A stretch of 64,000 nucleotides of DNA. Origin: Chania fonticola_B (GTDB lineage: Bacteria > Pseudomonadota > Gammaproteobacteria > Enterobacterales > Enterobacteriaceae). Shown here in pieces: positions 18,198 to 27,588 of the stretch. The notes under the pieces were generated by a model. The model saw nothing but the letters and a program-made list of their open reading frames with translations, made no database searches and had not been told where the DNA came from. Both the position numbers and the translations under genes were made by a program. The first letter of the stretch is position 1. Every line of letters begins with the position of its first letter. The stretch lies in NCBI RefSeq assembly GCF_048537545.1, contig NZ_CP183218.1, one strand, 5' to 3'.

Positions 18198-19679
18198 ATG
18201 AAAACTATCGCCAACTCACCGTTACCCGCCAAGACACAACTGCCCCAGTACGATCGCCAGAGCCTGCGCAGCCGAATTGTCCACCTGGGCTTTGGGGCTT
18301 TTCACCGCGCTCACCAGGCATTGCTGACCGACAGAGTACTCAACCGTAACGGCGGCGATTGGGGGATTTGCGAGATCAGTCTGTTCGGCGGCGATAAGCT
18401 ATTCCAGACCCTGCGCGACCAGGATCATCTTTACACCGTGTTGGAAAAGGGCGCGGCGGGCGATCAGGCCATCGTGGTGGGGGCCGTTCACGAAAGCGTA
18501 CATCGCAAATTGGAAGGTATCGACGCCGTGCTGGAAAAGCTGGCCGAGCCACAGGTGGCGATCGTCTCCATGACCATTACGGAGAAAGGCTACTGTATCG
18601 AACCCGGTAGCGGCCAATTAGACCTGCAACACGACGCGATCAAAGCCGATTTGGCTAATCCGGCCCAACCCACCACGGTGCCGGGGATCCTGGTGGAAGC
18701 ACTGCGCCGGCGTCGAGAACGTCATCTACCCGCCTTTAGCGTGCTGTCCTGCGACAACATTCCAGAGAATGGGCATGTGGTGCGCAATGCGGTGACTGGG
18801 CTAGCCAAAGCGCGCGATCCACAGCTGGCCGAGTGGATCGCGCAACACGTCACCTTCCCCAGCACCATGGTCGATCGCATCGTTCCAGCCGCTACGCCAG
18901 CAACGCTTGATGAAATCGCCGCCGCTCTGGGTGGCGTGCGTGATGAATGCGCTATTGCCTGTGAACCCTTCATTCAATGGGTGGTGGAAGATAATTTTGT
19001 CGCTGGCCGTCCACGCTGGGAGGATGCCGGTGTGCAACTGGTGGACGACGTTCTGCCGTTCGAGCAGATGAAACTGCGGATGCTCAACGGCAGCCACTCC
19101 TTCCTGGCCTACCTCGGCTATCTGGCGGGTTACCAATACATAGTTGACTGTATGGCGGATGAGAATTATCGCCGCGCCGCACACCATTTGATGTTGAATG
19201 AGCAGGCTCCGACGCTGCAGGTCACTGGCATCGATCTGGCCGCCTACGCGGAGCAGTTGATCGAACGTTACAGTAACCCGGCACTGCAACACCGTACCTG
19301 GCAGATCGCTATGGATGGCACGCAAAAGTTGCCTCAGCGCCTGCTGGAGTCCATCCGTTGGCATCGGCAATATGGCGGCAGCCATGCGGGGCTTGCGCTT
19401 GGCGTAGCGGGCTGGATGCGTTATGTCGGCGGGATTGATGACGCCGGGCAACCGATTGATATCCGCGACCCCATGCTGGCCACGTTGCAACAGGCCGTTA
19501 GCAGCTCACAGGACGGAGAACCCCGCGTGACCGCATTGCTGGCGTTGAAAAGCGTGTTTGGCGAGCAGTTGCCAGCAGATAGTACGTTTGTGGCGGAGGT
19601 AACCCGAGCCTATCTGTCATTGCGCGATCGAGGGACACGCCAGACGGTAAAAGATTGGGTAACCACCCAGTTGAATTGA
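18198..19679 (+). CDS. yeiQ: Mannitol dehydrogenase-family oxidoreductase YeiQ (mannonate/fructuronate type)
   Basis: A 493-aa NAD-dependent polyol dehydrogenase. The N-terminal Rossmann domain has IVHLGFGAFHRAHQALL. The C-terminal domain carries the catalytic K...N...H set in KLRMLNGSHSFLAYLG. It matches E. coli YeiQ along its whole length and sits at the same locus. A frame-internal ATG at 18186 supplies GGAG 6 bp before ATG 18198, where homologues start (MKTIA/MNTIA). Next to uxuA it probably reduces D-fructuronate to D-mannonate as UxuB does, an inference from context. Confidence 0.88.
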   Translation: MKTIANSPLPAKTQLPQYDRQSLRSRIVHLGFGAFHRAHQALLTDRVLNRNGGDWGICEISLFGGDKLFQTLRDQDHLYTVLEKGAAGDQAIVVGAVHESVHRKLEGIDAVLEKLAEPQVAIVSMTITEKGYCIEPGSGQLDLQHDAIKADLANPAQPTTVPGILVEALRRRRERHLPAFSVLSCDNIPENGHVVRNAVTGLAKARDPQLAEWIAQHVTFPSTMVDRIVPAATPATLDEIAAALGGVRDECAIACEPFIQWVVEDNFVAGRPRWEDAGVQLVDDVLPFEQMKLRMLNGSHSFLAYLGYLAGYQYIVDCMADENYRRAAHHLMLNEQAPTLQVTGIDLAAYAEQLIERYSNPALQHRTWQIAMDGTQKLPQRLLESIRWHRQYGGSHAGLALGVAGWMRYVGGIDDAGQPIDIRDPMLATLQQAVSSSQDGEPRVTALLALKSVFGEQLPADSTFVAEVTRAYLSLRDRGTRQTVKDWVTTQLN

Positions 19680-19687
19680 TCCCTACC

Positions 19688-19720
19688 GGCCGCCATGCCA
19701 ATCTACCAGGCATGACGGCC
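19688..19720. terminator. Hairpin between yeiQ and convergent small gene
   Basis: GGCCGCCATGCC and GGCATGACGGCC pair at 11 of 12 positions across a 9-base loop. No clear T-run follows on either strand, so it is a likely but atypical bidirectional terminator. Confidence 0.45.
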
Positions 19721-19737
19721 ACTTGACTGAATGTGGA

Positions 19738-20049
19738 TTAATGGTATTCCAGCGTCATTATTCCGAGTTTTTTCTGCTGATCCAACCACTTGATTTCGCT
19801 CTTGCCGAGATTCATTGGCAGCTCTTTGCTACCGCTCTGCAGGCTCGCTAACCGATGTTTGCTGGTGTAGTTTTGCCCGTCGCGATAGCATTGCGTTTGC
19901 GCCGTTGAGTCAGCGACTTCCACCGTGCAAGGGCCTTCGACAATGGCGCCATAGAAGTGGATCACGCCACCGGTAGCTGCATTAGCCACACCAGCTGCCA
20001 GCCATGAAAACAACATTCCTGCGATCAAAAATAACCGTAAGCTTTTCAT
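19738..20049 (-). CDS. Small secreted fimbrial-like protein, copy 1
   Basis: A 103-aa protein with a signal peptide (cleavage near AGVANA-ATGG). The mature part begins GGVIHFYGAIVEGPCTV, resembling the N-terminal strand and first cysteine of type 1 fimbrial subunits, with a second cysteine about 17 residues later. At about 80 mature residues it is half the size of a pilin. No usher or chaperone gene is near. The GTG at 20055 is rejected for ATG 20049, which has GAGG 6 bp upstream. A paralogue follows at 20369-20677. Confidence 0.75.
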   Translation of the reverse strand: MKSLRLFLIAGMLFSWLAAGVANAATGGVIHFYGAIVEGPCTVEVADSTAQTQCYRDGQNYTSKHRLASLQSGSKELPMNLGKSEIKWLDQQKKLGIMTLEYH

Positions 20050-20368
20050 GGTCACCTCACTTGTTATTAAGCCAATATAAACCTGAAAAAAAGTTCTTGG
20101 ATTAAGCGCAAGTTAGAGAGGTTTTATCTATTTATCATCTAGTTAGATAACTATCCACCTCTCTGGCGGCGCATAATTTATTGCCGCGAAATACAGATTT
20201 CAAGTCGGAAAAGTCTTAATCTATTTTCTGACAACGGCCTGCTGTGCAGACGGCTTGCCGTGCACAATCCTGGTCAGTCGGTTGGGCAATGAAAGGTGTG
20301 GAGAAAACGAATCAAAATGCGGGATCTGGGGAAGTCATGCCGAGCCCCACTCGGCATGACTAGAGGAC
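20050..20368. other. Intergenic gap between the two fimbrial-like genes
   Basis: About 319 bp without a plausible gene. It holds the upstream region of copy 1 and, at 20333-20361, a perfect 11-bp inverted repeat (AGTCATGCCGA, 7-base loop, TCGGCATGACT). The repeat lies just after the stop of copy 2 on the minus strand and may be its terminator, although no long T-run follows. Confidence 0.5.
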
Positions 20369-20677
20369 TTAACGATAAATCACTGTCATTATTGCGAGTT
20401 TTTTCTGCTGATCGACCCACCGCATTTCGGTGGTACCGATATTCAGCGGAAGTTCTTTACTGCTGGCATCAAAACTTGCCAGCCTTTGCGTGCCTGTGTA
20501 GTTTCGCCCGTTACGATAACATTGGGTATTCGCCGTTGAGTTGCTAACATCTACCGTACAAGGGCCTTCGACAATGGCACCCACAAAGTGGATAACGCCA
20601 CCTGTGGAACCCGCATGACTTGCTGCCATCCATGAAAACAACGCTCCTGCGATCAAAATTAACCGTAAGCTATTCAT
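20369..20677 (-). CDS. Small secreted fimbrial-like protein, copy 2
   Basis: A 102-aa paralogue of the gene at 19738-20049 with a signal peptide (MNSLRLILIAGALFSWMAAS) and the shared core GGVIHFVGAIVEGPCTV, NTQCYR and KKLxIMT. Both cysteines are conserved. Each gene has its own upstream region and ribosome site (GAGG before ATG), so they look independently transcribed. They occur between yeiQ and yeiR, which are adjacent in E. coli. Function is not recognised beyond the fimbrial-subunit resemblance. Confidence 0.75.
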   Translation of the reverse strand: MNSLRLILIAGALFSWMAASHAGSTGGVIHFVGAIVEGPCTVDVSNSTANTQCYRNGRNYTGTQRLASFDASSKELPLNIGTTEMRWVDQQKKLAIMTVIYR

Positions 20678-20993
20678 GGCAACCTCACTTTTGTTAAGCC
20701 ACTTTAAAGATAGGTTACTTTTTTAGGAATAATCGTAAGGATAGGCGGTTTTTTTAACGGTTAATCGTTGAATTAAGGTCGTGGAAACAATACGGTACGG
20801 TACAGTTGACTTTGTTAATGCCACGTTTTTATGGGAAAAATCCTATCATTTTAGCGAAAAACAAGCGCACAAAAAACAGGCGATTTTTATGCTTAAATTT
20901 GTGATCTTCCCCTCCTAATTGGCCAAGAGCGATAAATAAGCAAATAATTGCCAACCTGCATACATTGAAAACATCACTAACGGGAATCTCCAA
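20678..20993. other. Divergent gap before yeiR
   Basis: 316 bp of AT-rich sequence between the fimbrial-like gene and yeiR. I see no gene, tRNA or clear operator; no Zur-type palindrome was found. Confidence 0.4.
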
Positions 20994-21968
20994 ATGACAA
21001 AAACCAATCTGATCACCGGCTTTCTCGGTAGCGGCAAAACCACCACCATTCGACACCTGTTGGCCAATAAGCCGGAAAATGAGCGTTGGGCCGTGCTGGT
21101 CAACGAGTTTGGCGAGATTGGTATCGATGGCGCCCTGCTGGCCGACAGCGGTGCGGTATTGAAAGAGATCCCCGGAGGCTGCATGTGCTGCGTTAACGGG
21201 CTACCTATGCAGGTAGGATTGAATATGTTGCTGCAACAGGCCAAACCCGATCGGTTACTGATTGAACCCACTGGATTAGGTCACCCTAAGCAGATCCTGG
21301 CGCTGTTGACCCAGGAAACCTATGGTGGGTGGATCGATTTGCTGGCAACGATCTGTGTGCTCGATCCCCGCCAACTCGGCGAATCTCGCTATAGCGAAAA
21401 TGAAAATTTTCGCGATCAGCTGGCCGCAGCCGACGTCATCATCGCCAATAAAATGGATACTTGGCAGCCGCAAGATGCCCTGGCACTGGAAACCTGGCAA
21501 ACCCTGCATGGCCAGCAGCGGCCGGTCTTTACCATCGAGCAAGGGCGCATGGATATCAAGCTGTTGGATCGGCCACGCACCAATTGCACAGAATTGCCGG
21601 ACGCACAGCATCATCATAGCCACGCCAAGACCCAAGGATTGGCAGCGTTGCGTTTGCCCGAAAACTCCCGCTGGCGCCGCGCCCTTAATCAAGGCCAAGG
21701 ATTCATCAGCTGCGGCTGGATATTTGATGGAGAAACCGTCTTCGATACCGTCGGTATGATGGAATGGATCAGGTTAGCACCGGTTGATCGGGCCAAGGCA
21801 GTGGTACGCATTGCCGAAGGCAGTTTGCTGATCAACCGCCAAGGGCAGGATCTCAGTATCGAGACGCGCCCCACCGCTCCGCTCGACAGCCGTATCGAAT
21901 TGATCCACAGCGACGAGGCCAACTGGAATGCTTTGCAAGCGGCCTTGTTTAACATTCGTTTAAGTTAA
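20994..21968 (+). CDS. yeiR: Zinc-binding GTPase YeiR (COG0523 family)
   Basis: A 324-aa G3E-family GTPase. Walker A GFLGSGKTT lies near the N-terminus, the metal-binding GGCMCC (CXCC) motif near residue 63, and NKMD is the guanine-specificity motif. A C-terminal CobW-type domain follows a His-rich linker (HHHSH). It matches E. coli YeiR along its length. COG0523 proteins act in metal delivery; YeiR is reported to bind zinc. The ATG has no strong Shine-Dalgarno beyond GGGA. Confidence 0.93.
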   Translation: MTKTNLITGFLGSGKTTTIRHLLANKPENERWAVLVNEFGEIGIDGALLADSGAVLKEIPGGCMCCVNGLPMQVGLNMLLQQAKPDRLLIEPTGLGHPKQILALLTQETYGGWIDLLATICVLDPRQLGESRYSENENFRDQLAAADVIIANKMDTWQPQDALALETWQTLHGQQRPVFTIEQGRMDIKLLDRPRTNCTELPDAQHHHSHAKTQGLAALRLPENSRWRRALNQGQGFISCGWIFDGETVFDTVGMMEWIRLAPVDRAKAVVRIAEGSLLINRQGQDLSIETRPTAPLDSRIELIHSDEANWNALQAALFNIRLS

Positions 21969-22013
21969 TGCTTTTAACGTTGGCATTATTTTTTTGATTT
22001 TTACAGGTTAGCC

Positions 22014-22724
22014 ATGACACGCCGTAATTTACCCTTCATCCTCATGCTCAACGTCTTGGGCATCGTGCTATTTCTTTCCTGGTATTTACCCACGGATCAC
22101 GGGTTCTGGTTCAAGATTGACTCAGCAATCTTTTTCTACTTCAACCAACATCTGGCCAGCGATGCCTGGTTTCTGAGAATGGTGGCGATCACCAACAATC
22201 GGATATTCGACGTCATTTCACTCATCGCCATGGGGCTGTTGTACCTTTACTTCTACCTCAAGCAGGATGCCTTTGGCCGCCGCCGTCTGATCGTTACCGG
22301 CGTCGTGATGTTGTTAACGGGAGTGGTGCTCAACCAGTTTGGCCACCTGCTGCCGGTCAAACACGCCAGCCCAACCCTGACTTTTGACAATATCAACCGG
22401 GTCAGCGAACTCACCGGCATCCCAACCAAAGACGCCTCCAGCGACAGCTTCCCTGGCGATCATGGCATGATGCTGATGATTTTCTCCTGCTTTATGCTGC
22501 GCTACTTTAACCGCACGGCATTTGCCATCGCGCTGCTGATCACCCTGGTCTTCTGCCTGCCACGCATCATGATCGGCGCACATTGGTTTACCGATATTGC
22601 CGTCGGCTCGCTGTCGGTGGTGATGGTCGGAACCAGTTGGTGGCTGATGACACCGGCCAGCGATGTTGTGATCCACTGGTTGAACTGCAAACTACCTGGT
22701 AAGTATCGCCCAACGCAGCCATAA
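22014..22724 (+). CDS. lpxT: Lipid A 1-diphosphate synthase LpxT
   Basis: A 236-aa inner-membrane PAP2-family phosphotransferase. In E. coli it moves phosphate from undecaprenyl pyrophosphate to lipid A on the periplasmic face. Phosphatase motifs are visible: KHASPTL (C1), SFPGDHGMM (C2, His) and RIMIGAHWFTDI (C3, His). Six hydrophobic helices are predicted. It follows yeiR by 45 bp, as in E. coli. A terminator lies 17 bp downstream. Confidence 0.92.
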   Translation: MTRRNLPFILMLNVLGIVLFLSWYLPTDHGFWFKIDSAIFFYFNQHLASDAWFLRMVAITNNRIFDVISLIAMGLLYLYFYLKQDAFGRRRLIVTGVVMLLTGVVLNQFGHLLPVKHASPTLTFDNINRVSELTGIPTKDASSDSFPGDHGMMLMIFSCFMLRYFNRTAFAIALLITLVFCLPRIMIGAHWFTDIAVGSLSVVMVGTSWWLMTPASDVVIHWLNCKLPGKYRPTQP

Positions 22725-22740
22725 CTTTAGGTTATGATAG

Positions 22741-22769
22741 CCGGGAGGCCAGCGCCTCTCGGTTATTTA
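22741..22769 (+). terminator. Terminator after lpxT
   Basis: CCGGGAGGC-CAGC-GCCTCTCGG, a 9-bp stem with one G-T pair, followed by TTATTTA. Confidence 0.65.
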
Positions 22770-23132
22770 CCGGCCGGATCTTGTTTACTCAACAACCACA
22801 CCGTTAACATGCCTACCCCATTAATTAACCTCAATCCAACATAACCGCCAAACCGCGGTTTTTTATATGAAGATTTACATTATGTTACATCACAATTTCA
22901 TATAAAGAATGTCGGAAAAAGGCTCGCAATCCTCACGTCATTCCGGTACTCTCGGATGCGTTTGTGCCTGGTTTAGCTTGGCTCATTAGTAAAAATCCGA
23001 AAACTGTGCGTTCCTGCACATTTCCGATGCTAACTGATTGTCCTTCCTGCCAGTGCCAACTAGTCTCGTTCCGTTTGGTATTTTTCAGATAACGACTTGC
23101 GTCGTTAAGGACTTCAAGGGAAAACAATTACA
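22770..23132 (+). other. Upstream region of mepS
   Basis: 363 bp with no gene. AACCGC-caaacc-GCGGTT followed by TTTTAT (22843-22865) is a second terminator-like hairpin. TATAAA at 22901-22906 is a possible -10 box but lacks a well-spaced -35. The remaining 220 bp would be a long mepS leader. Confidence 0.4.
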
Positions 23133-23714
23133 ATGGTCAAATCTCAACCTTTTCTGAGATATTTTTTGCGGGTTTTACCTGCAATTGCGGCAGCCTTGGT
23201 GCTCTCCGCCTGTAGCTCAACAAACACTTCGAAGTTAGATAGATCACAAACTGAGATGCATGCAGTTAATGACAAAAACGGTCTTTTACTGCAAGCCTCT
23301 CAGGATGAATTCGAAGCGATGGTGCGTAACGTTGACGTCAAGTCAAAGATTATGGACCAGTATGCTGATTGGAAAGGCGTCCGCTACCGTTTAGGCGGTG
23401 AAAGCAAGCGCGGTATTGATTGCTCGGCGTTTGTGCAACGTACCTTCCGCGAACAGTTTGGTATGGATCTGCCCCGCTCAACCTATGAGCAAGAAGATAT
23501 GGGCAAACAAATCCAACGCGCCAAACTGCGCCCAGGCGATTTAGTGCTGTTCCGCGCCGGTTCTACTGGCCGCCACGTCGGCATCTATCTGGGTAACGAC
23601 AAATTCGTTCATGCCTCTACCAGCAGTGGTGTGACAATCTCTAGCCTTTCGGATAACTATTGGGATAAACGTTATCGTGAAGGCCGCCGGTTACTGGGTA
23701 AAAGCTCCAGCTAA
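23133..23714 (+). CDS. mepS: Murein DD-endopeptidase MepS (Spr)
   Basis: A 193-aa outer-membrane lipoprotein that cleaves D-Ala-mDAP crosslinks to permit cell-wall growth. The lipobox LSAC places the lipidated Cys at 27. The NlpC/P60 domain has catalytic Cys97 in GIDCSAF and His148 in GRHVGIYLG, with a further His in FVHAS. Length and synteny (lpxT-mepS-pdeN) match E. coli. In E. coli its level is set by NlpI-Prc proteolysis. A strong terminator follows. Confidence 0.95.
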   Translation: MVKSQPFLRYFLRVLPAIAAALVLSACSSTNTSKLDRSQTEMHAVNDKNGLLLQASQDEFEAMVRNVDVKSKIMDQYADWKGVRYRLGGESKRGIDCSAFVQRTFREQFGMDLPRSTYEQEDMGKQIQRAKLRPGDLVLFRAGSTGRHVGIYLGNDKFVHASTSSGVTISSLSDNYWDKRYREGRRLLGKSSS

Positions 23715-23762
23715 CGGCGTAGTATCTGAATCTGGTCCTGAAAGCCAAACAAACGAGACGAG

Positions 23763-23790
23763 AACGCTGCCCCAGGGCAGCGTTTTTTTT
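23763..23790 (+). terminator. Terminator after mepS
   Basis: AACGCTGCC-CCAG-GGCAGCGTT with an 8-base T-run. The following 255 bp to pdeN hold no gene. Confidence 0.9.
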
Positions 23791-24045
23791 CACGGTCATG
23801 CTGGCGCCGAACAAACCCGCATCGCTATTTTCGCTTATCACTGTGCCATAAACCACGCAACGGTTGAAAAAATAGCCTATTATCGTCAAGTGACATGCCA
23901 TTTCGTAACGCACTATTTACGCTGTGTCTAAACAGACAGCCTTGGTGCAAGCCAAACGAATAATGACGCAGGCAGGATCGGTGGGATATATTAATCACCA
24001 GCAATATAACAATAATATTTTTATGCTGCGCTCAGGGGGCGAGTA

Positions 24046-25635
24046 ATGGGATTGAAGGGAGCATTTGCACGCCATGCATCCAACACACGACGTAGCCTGA
24101 CTAAAAGCTGTATTGTCGCCGTCGTTTTCCTCATTGTTTTTACCTCTGTCACCTTATTTCTGATCGATCATCAGCGCTCGCAATATCAGCATAAAATCGA
24201 AACCCGTACGCAGAAATTTGCCGTTAATTACCTCGATCATCTGCAAGAAATGATGCAACAAATCATGCCGCTTACCGGTAAACCCTGCGAACAGGCTCAG
24301 TCCGATCTGACCTACCGTGCTGCATTTACCGCCGGCGTACGCACCTTTGTTCTGGTAAAAGACGGTTTTGCCTATTGCTCCTCGGCAACCGGTAACATGA
24401 TGCTGCGGATGAGCCATATTTATTCCGATATCGACTGGCATAAGCCACTGGATATGGCATTACAACAAGGCACGCCGATGGTGCCTGGAAAACCAGCGAT
24501 TGCCGTGTGGTTACGCCAACCAGGGCCAGGCAATACCGGCATATTAGCCACGCTGGATCTCACCCTGGCCCCCTATCTGCTGCTCAATTCACCCGATAGA
24601 GATACTCCCGGATTTGCCATAGTGATCGGGGGGCATGCGGTTACCACCTTCAGCTCGAATATGCTGCCGCTGGCGCAATTACCTAAAAGCCACGCCAACC
24701 AACTAGCCGTCCCGGGCTATCCACTGAGTATGATCTTCTATCACCAATCCCTGACGGCTAATGATATCCGTTTGACCGTGCTGGGTAGTCTGGTGCTCTC
24801 CCTGATGGTGGGCGCGCTGTATTACTATATGCAGATACTGCGCCAAAGCCCCGAACGGGCCCTGATGAGAGGCATCAAGCACAATGAGATCTTTGCTGAA
24901 TATCAACCCGTGTTCCACTCTGCAACCAACACCATTGCCGGCCTTGAGGCATTGATCCGCTGGCAGCATCCCACCGAGGGGCGCATTCCACCCGATCTGT
25001 TTATCCCCTATGCTGAAAGCGAAGGGTTGATCGTAGCGTTGACCCGCCACCTGTTCCGTAGGATCGTGGCAGATATCCCGCAATTGGTACAAGCTCTGCC
25101 ACGGGGCGCCAAACTGGGCATTAACCTCGCGCCTTCTCACCTTAATGCGCCTTCGTTCCATGACGATATCACCGAGCTACTGGCTAAGTTGCCAACCGAC
25201 TATTTCACCGTGGTGTTTGAAATCACCGAGCGCGGCATGGTGGAAGAGCAAAATGCCTTGGAAGAGTTTGACTGGCTACATCGCCAAGGGGTTGAAATCG
25301 CCGTGGATGACTTTGGTACCGGCCACAGCGCCTTAATCTATCTACAACGCTTTACCCTGGATTACCTCAAAATCGACCGCGGTTTTGTCAATACCATTGG
25401 CCAGGATACGGCGACCGCTCCCGTCCTGGACGCAGTGATCTCGCTGTCTAAAAAGCTGAAAATGCTGACCGTGGCGGAAGGCGTTGAAACCGCCGAACAG
25501 GTGAGTTTTCTGCAAGAACGCGACGTTAATTTCATGCAGGGCTATTATTTCAGTAAGCCACTGGGTATTGAGGAGTTTGTGGCCTTTTGCCAGAATAAGG
25601 CCGTTTTTGATTATCAGGCCGCAGTTAATCCCTGA
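24046..25635 (+). CDS. pdeN: CSS-motif EAL phosphodiesterase PdeN (Rtn)
   Basis: A 529-aa inner-membrane c-di-GMP phosphodiesterase. A periplasmic CSS sensor domain lies between two helices (about 22-42 and 240-262), with Cys111 in YCSSATG. The cytoplasmic EAL domain runs from about residue 275 to the end. Its catalytic signature E301-A-L in GLEALIRW, plus NLAPSHL, EITERG and DDFGTGHSAL, is intact, so activity is expected. In CSS proteins the redox state of the periplasmic cysteines tunes activity. It matches E. coli Rtn and its locus. Confidence 0.93.
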   Translation: MGLKGAFARHASNTRRSLTKSCIVAVVFLIVFTSVTLFLIDHQRSQYQHKIETRTQKFAVNYLDHLQEMMQQIMPLTGKPCEQAQSDLTYRAAFTAGVRTFVLVKDGFAYCSSATGNMMLRMSHIYSDIDWHKPLDMALQQGTPMVPGKPAIAVWLRQPGPGNTGILATLDLTLAPYLLLNSPDRDTPGFAIVIGGHAVTTFSSNMLPLAQLPKSHANQLAVPGYPLSMIFYHQSLTANDIRLTVLGSLVLSLMVGALYYYMQILRQSPERALMRGIKHNEIFAEYQPVFHSATNTIAGLEALIRWQHPTEGRIPPDLFIPYAESEGLIVALTRHLFRRIVADIPQLVQALPRGAKLGINLAPSHLNAPSFHDDITELLAKLPTDYFTVVFEITERGMVEEQNALEEFDWLHRQGVEIAVDDFGTGHSALIYLQRFTLDYLKIDRGFVNTIGQDTATAPVLDAVISLSKKLKMLTVAEGVETAEQVSFLQERDVNFMQGYYFSKPLGIEEFVAFCQNKAVFDYQAAVNP

Positions 25636-25700
25636 TATTTAAACTTCTTTACTCAGAAAACCAGCCTGAAATGCTATGCTACCGGCTGGATTAATTGACT

Positions 25701-25749
25701 TATATCCGACGTATTTCAAGCCATGGCTTGAAAGGCAACGGGTATAGCT
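25701..25749. repeat. Palindromic intergenic repeat
   Basis: TTTCAAGCCATGGCTTGAAA (25714-25733) is a perfect 20-bp palindrome. It is flanked by imperfectly matching arms (TATATCCGACG left, GGCAACGGGTATA right). This resembles the dispersed TATACCCGTTG...TTTCAAG-type repeats of Serratia and Yersinia. It has no T-run, so it is not a classical terminator. Confidence 0.5.
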
Positions 25750-25769
25750 AGCAGGAGCTTACCGTAGAG

Positions 25770-27578
25770 ATGTCCGTACGCATTTTTGCTGCCTTGGTGC
25801 TTTCGGCACTCAGTTTTAGCATGCAGGCCGAAACCCTTAATGAAAGCTACGCTTTCGCCACGCTCGGTGAACCGAAATATTCCACCGACTTTAGCCATTT
25901 TGACTACGTGAACCCTGCGGCCCCCAAGGGCGGCGACGTTAGGCTGGCAGCCATCGGCACCTACGATAACTTCAACCGTTTCGCCTCGCGCGGTGTACCT
26001 GGTGAAAGAACCGGGGAACTCTACGACACGCTGTTCACCAGCTCGGACGATGAGCCTTCCAGCTATTATCCGTTGATTGCGGAATCTGCCCGCTATCCGG
26101 CAGATATGCGTTGGATGGAGCTGGATATCAACCCACGCGCGCGCTTCCATGATGGCAGCCCGATCACCGCCGCCGACGTGGCCTTTACCTTCAACAAATT
26201 TATGACCGAAGGGGTGCCGCAATTCCGTTCGTCGTATAAAGGCGTCACCGTCAAGGCCATCTCCCGTCTGACTGTGCGCATAGAACTCCCCAAACCGGAT
26301 AGAGATCAGCTACTCGGCCTCTTAAGCCTGCCGGTGATGCCAGAAAGCTTCTGGAAAGACCATAAACTGAATGAACCACTGACTGTTCCCCCACTAAGCA
26401 GTGGCCCTTATAAAATCAGCAGCTACCGATTGGGCCAATATATTACCTATGAGCGCGTACGTGACTATTGGGCCGCCAATCTGCCGGTGAATCGTGGGCG
26501 CTATAACTTCGACACGCTGCGTTACGACTATTACCTGGACGATAAGGTGGCGCTTGAAGCCTTTAAGGCCGGGGCTTACGATTTCCGCGTCGAAGGCTCG
26601 CCAAAAAGCTGGGCCACCCAGTATCAAGGCGGTAACTTCGCGCGCAACTTCATCATCAAACAGGATGAAACCAATCAGGCGGCGCAGAATGCCCGCTGGC
26701 TGGCATTCAATATCCAGCGCCCGATTTTCGCCGATCGCCGGGTGCGGGAAGCCATTACCCTGGCCTTCGACTTCGACTGGATGAACAAGGCGCTGTATTA
26801 CGATGCCTATCAGCGCGCCAACAGCTATTTCCAGAATACTGAATACGCGGCCAGCGGCTACCCAGACGCTGCGGAGTTGGCCTGGCTGGCCCCGCTAAAA
26901 GGTAAAGTGCCAGCAGAAGTGTTTACCTCAATCTACCAGCCTCCAACATCCGACGGCAGCGGCAATGACCGGGCGAACCTGCTGAAAGCCACCGAATTGC
27001 TTAAACAGGCCGGTTGGGAAGTGAAAAACCAGCAGTTGGTCAACAGCAAAACCGGTAAGCCCTTTACCTTTGAACTGATGTTGCCGAGTGGCAGCAATTT
27101 CCAATATGTACTGCCTTTCCAGCACAATCTGAAGCGGTTGGGTATCGATATGCAGATCCGTGAGATCGACATCAGTCAATTCACCCGCCGCATGCGCGAA
27201 CGTGATTTTGATATGATGCCGAGGGTCTACCCCGCTATGCCGTTCCCCAACTCCAACCTGCAGATCTACTGGGCCACAGAATATCTGAACTCCAGCTACA
27301 ACAGCCCTGGCGTCAGCGATCCAGCCGTCGATGCCCTGATAGAACAGATCATGAAGCATCAAGGGGATGAAAAAGCGTTGCTGTCCCTTGGCCGTGCGCT
27401 GGATCGGGTGTTGACCTGGAACATGTATATGCTGCCGATGTGGTACTCCAATCACGACCGTTACGCCTATTGGGACAAATTCTCTTCGCCAGCGGTACGC
27501 CCGGCCTATTCGATCGGGTTCGACAACTGGTGGTTCGACGTCAACAAGGCGGCACGCTTGCCGGCGCAACGGCAATAA
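25770..27578 (+). CDS. yejA: Peptide ABC transporter substrate-binding protein YejA
   Basis: A 602-aa periplasmic SBP family 5 protein with a signal peptide cleaved near SMQA-ETLN. It has the KGGDVRLA and DVAFTF segments of oligopeptide-binding proteins. It is first in yejABEF, which imports peptides; in E. coli the system takes up microcin C. Length is close to the E. coli protein (604). The ATG has AGGAG rather far upstream, but the signal peptide fits this start. Confidence 0.93.
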   Translation: MSVRIFAALVLSALSFSMQAETLNESYAFATLGEPKYSTDFSHFDYVNPAAPKGGDVRLAAIGTYDNFNRFASRGVPGERTGELYDTLFTSSDDEPSSYYPLIAESARYPADMRWMELDINPRARFHDGSPITAADVAFTFNKFMTEGVPQFRSSYKGVTVKAISRLTVRIELPKPDRDQLLGLLSLPVMPESFWKDHKLNEPLTVPPLSSGPYKISSYRLGQYITYERVRDYWAANLPVNRGRYNFDTLRYDYYLDDKVALEAFKAGAYDFRVEGSPKSWATQYQGGNFARNFIIKQDETNQAAQNARWLAFNIQRPIFADRRVREAITLAFDFDWMNKALYYDAYQRANSYFQNTEYAASGYPDAAELAWLAPLKGKVPAEVFTSIYQPPTSDGSGNDRANLLKATELLKQAGWEVKNQQLVNSKTGKPFTFELMLPSGSNFQYVLPFQHNLKRLGIDMQIREIDISQFTRRMRERDFDMMPRVYPAMPFPNSNLQIYWATEYLNSSYNSPGVSDPAVDALIEQIMKHQGDEKALLSLGRALDRVLTWNMYMLPMWYSNHDRYAYWDKFSSPAVRPAYSIGFDNWWFDVNKAARLPAQRQ

Positions 27579-27588
27579 GGAGCCTCAG

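Noticed and set aside
25714..25733. Perfect 20-bp palindrome as a pdeN terminator
   Set aside because: No T-run follows and its flanks also match a dispersed intergenic repeat type, so it is listed as a repeat instead.
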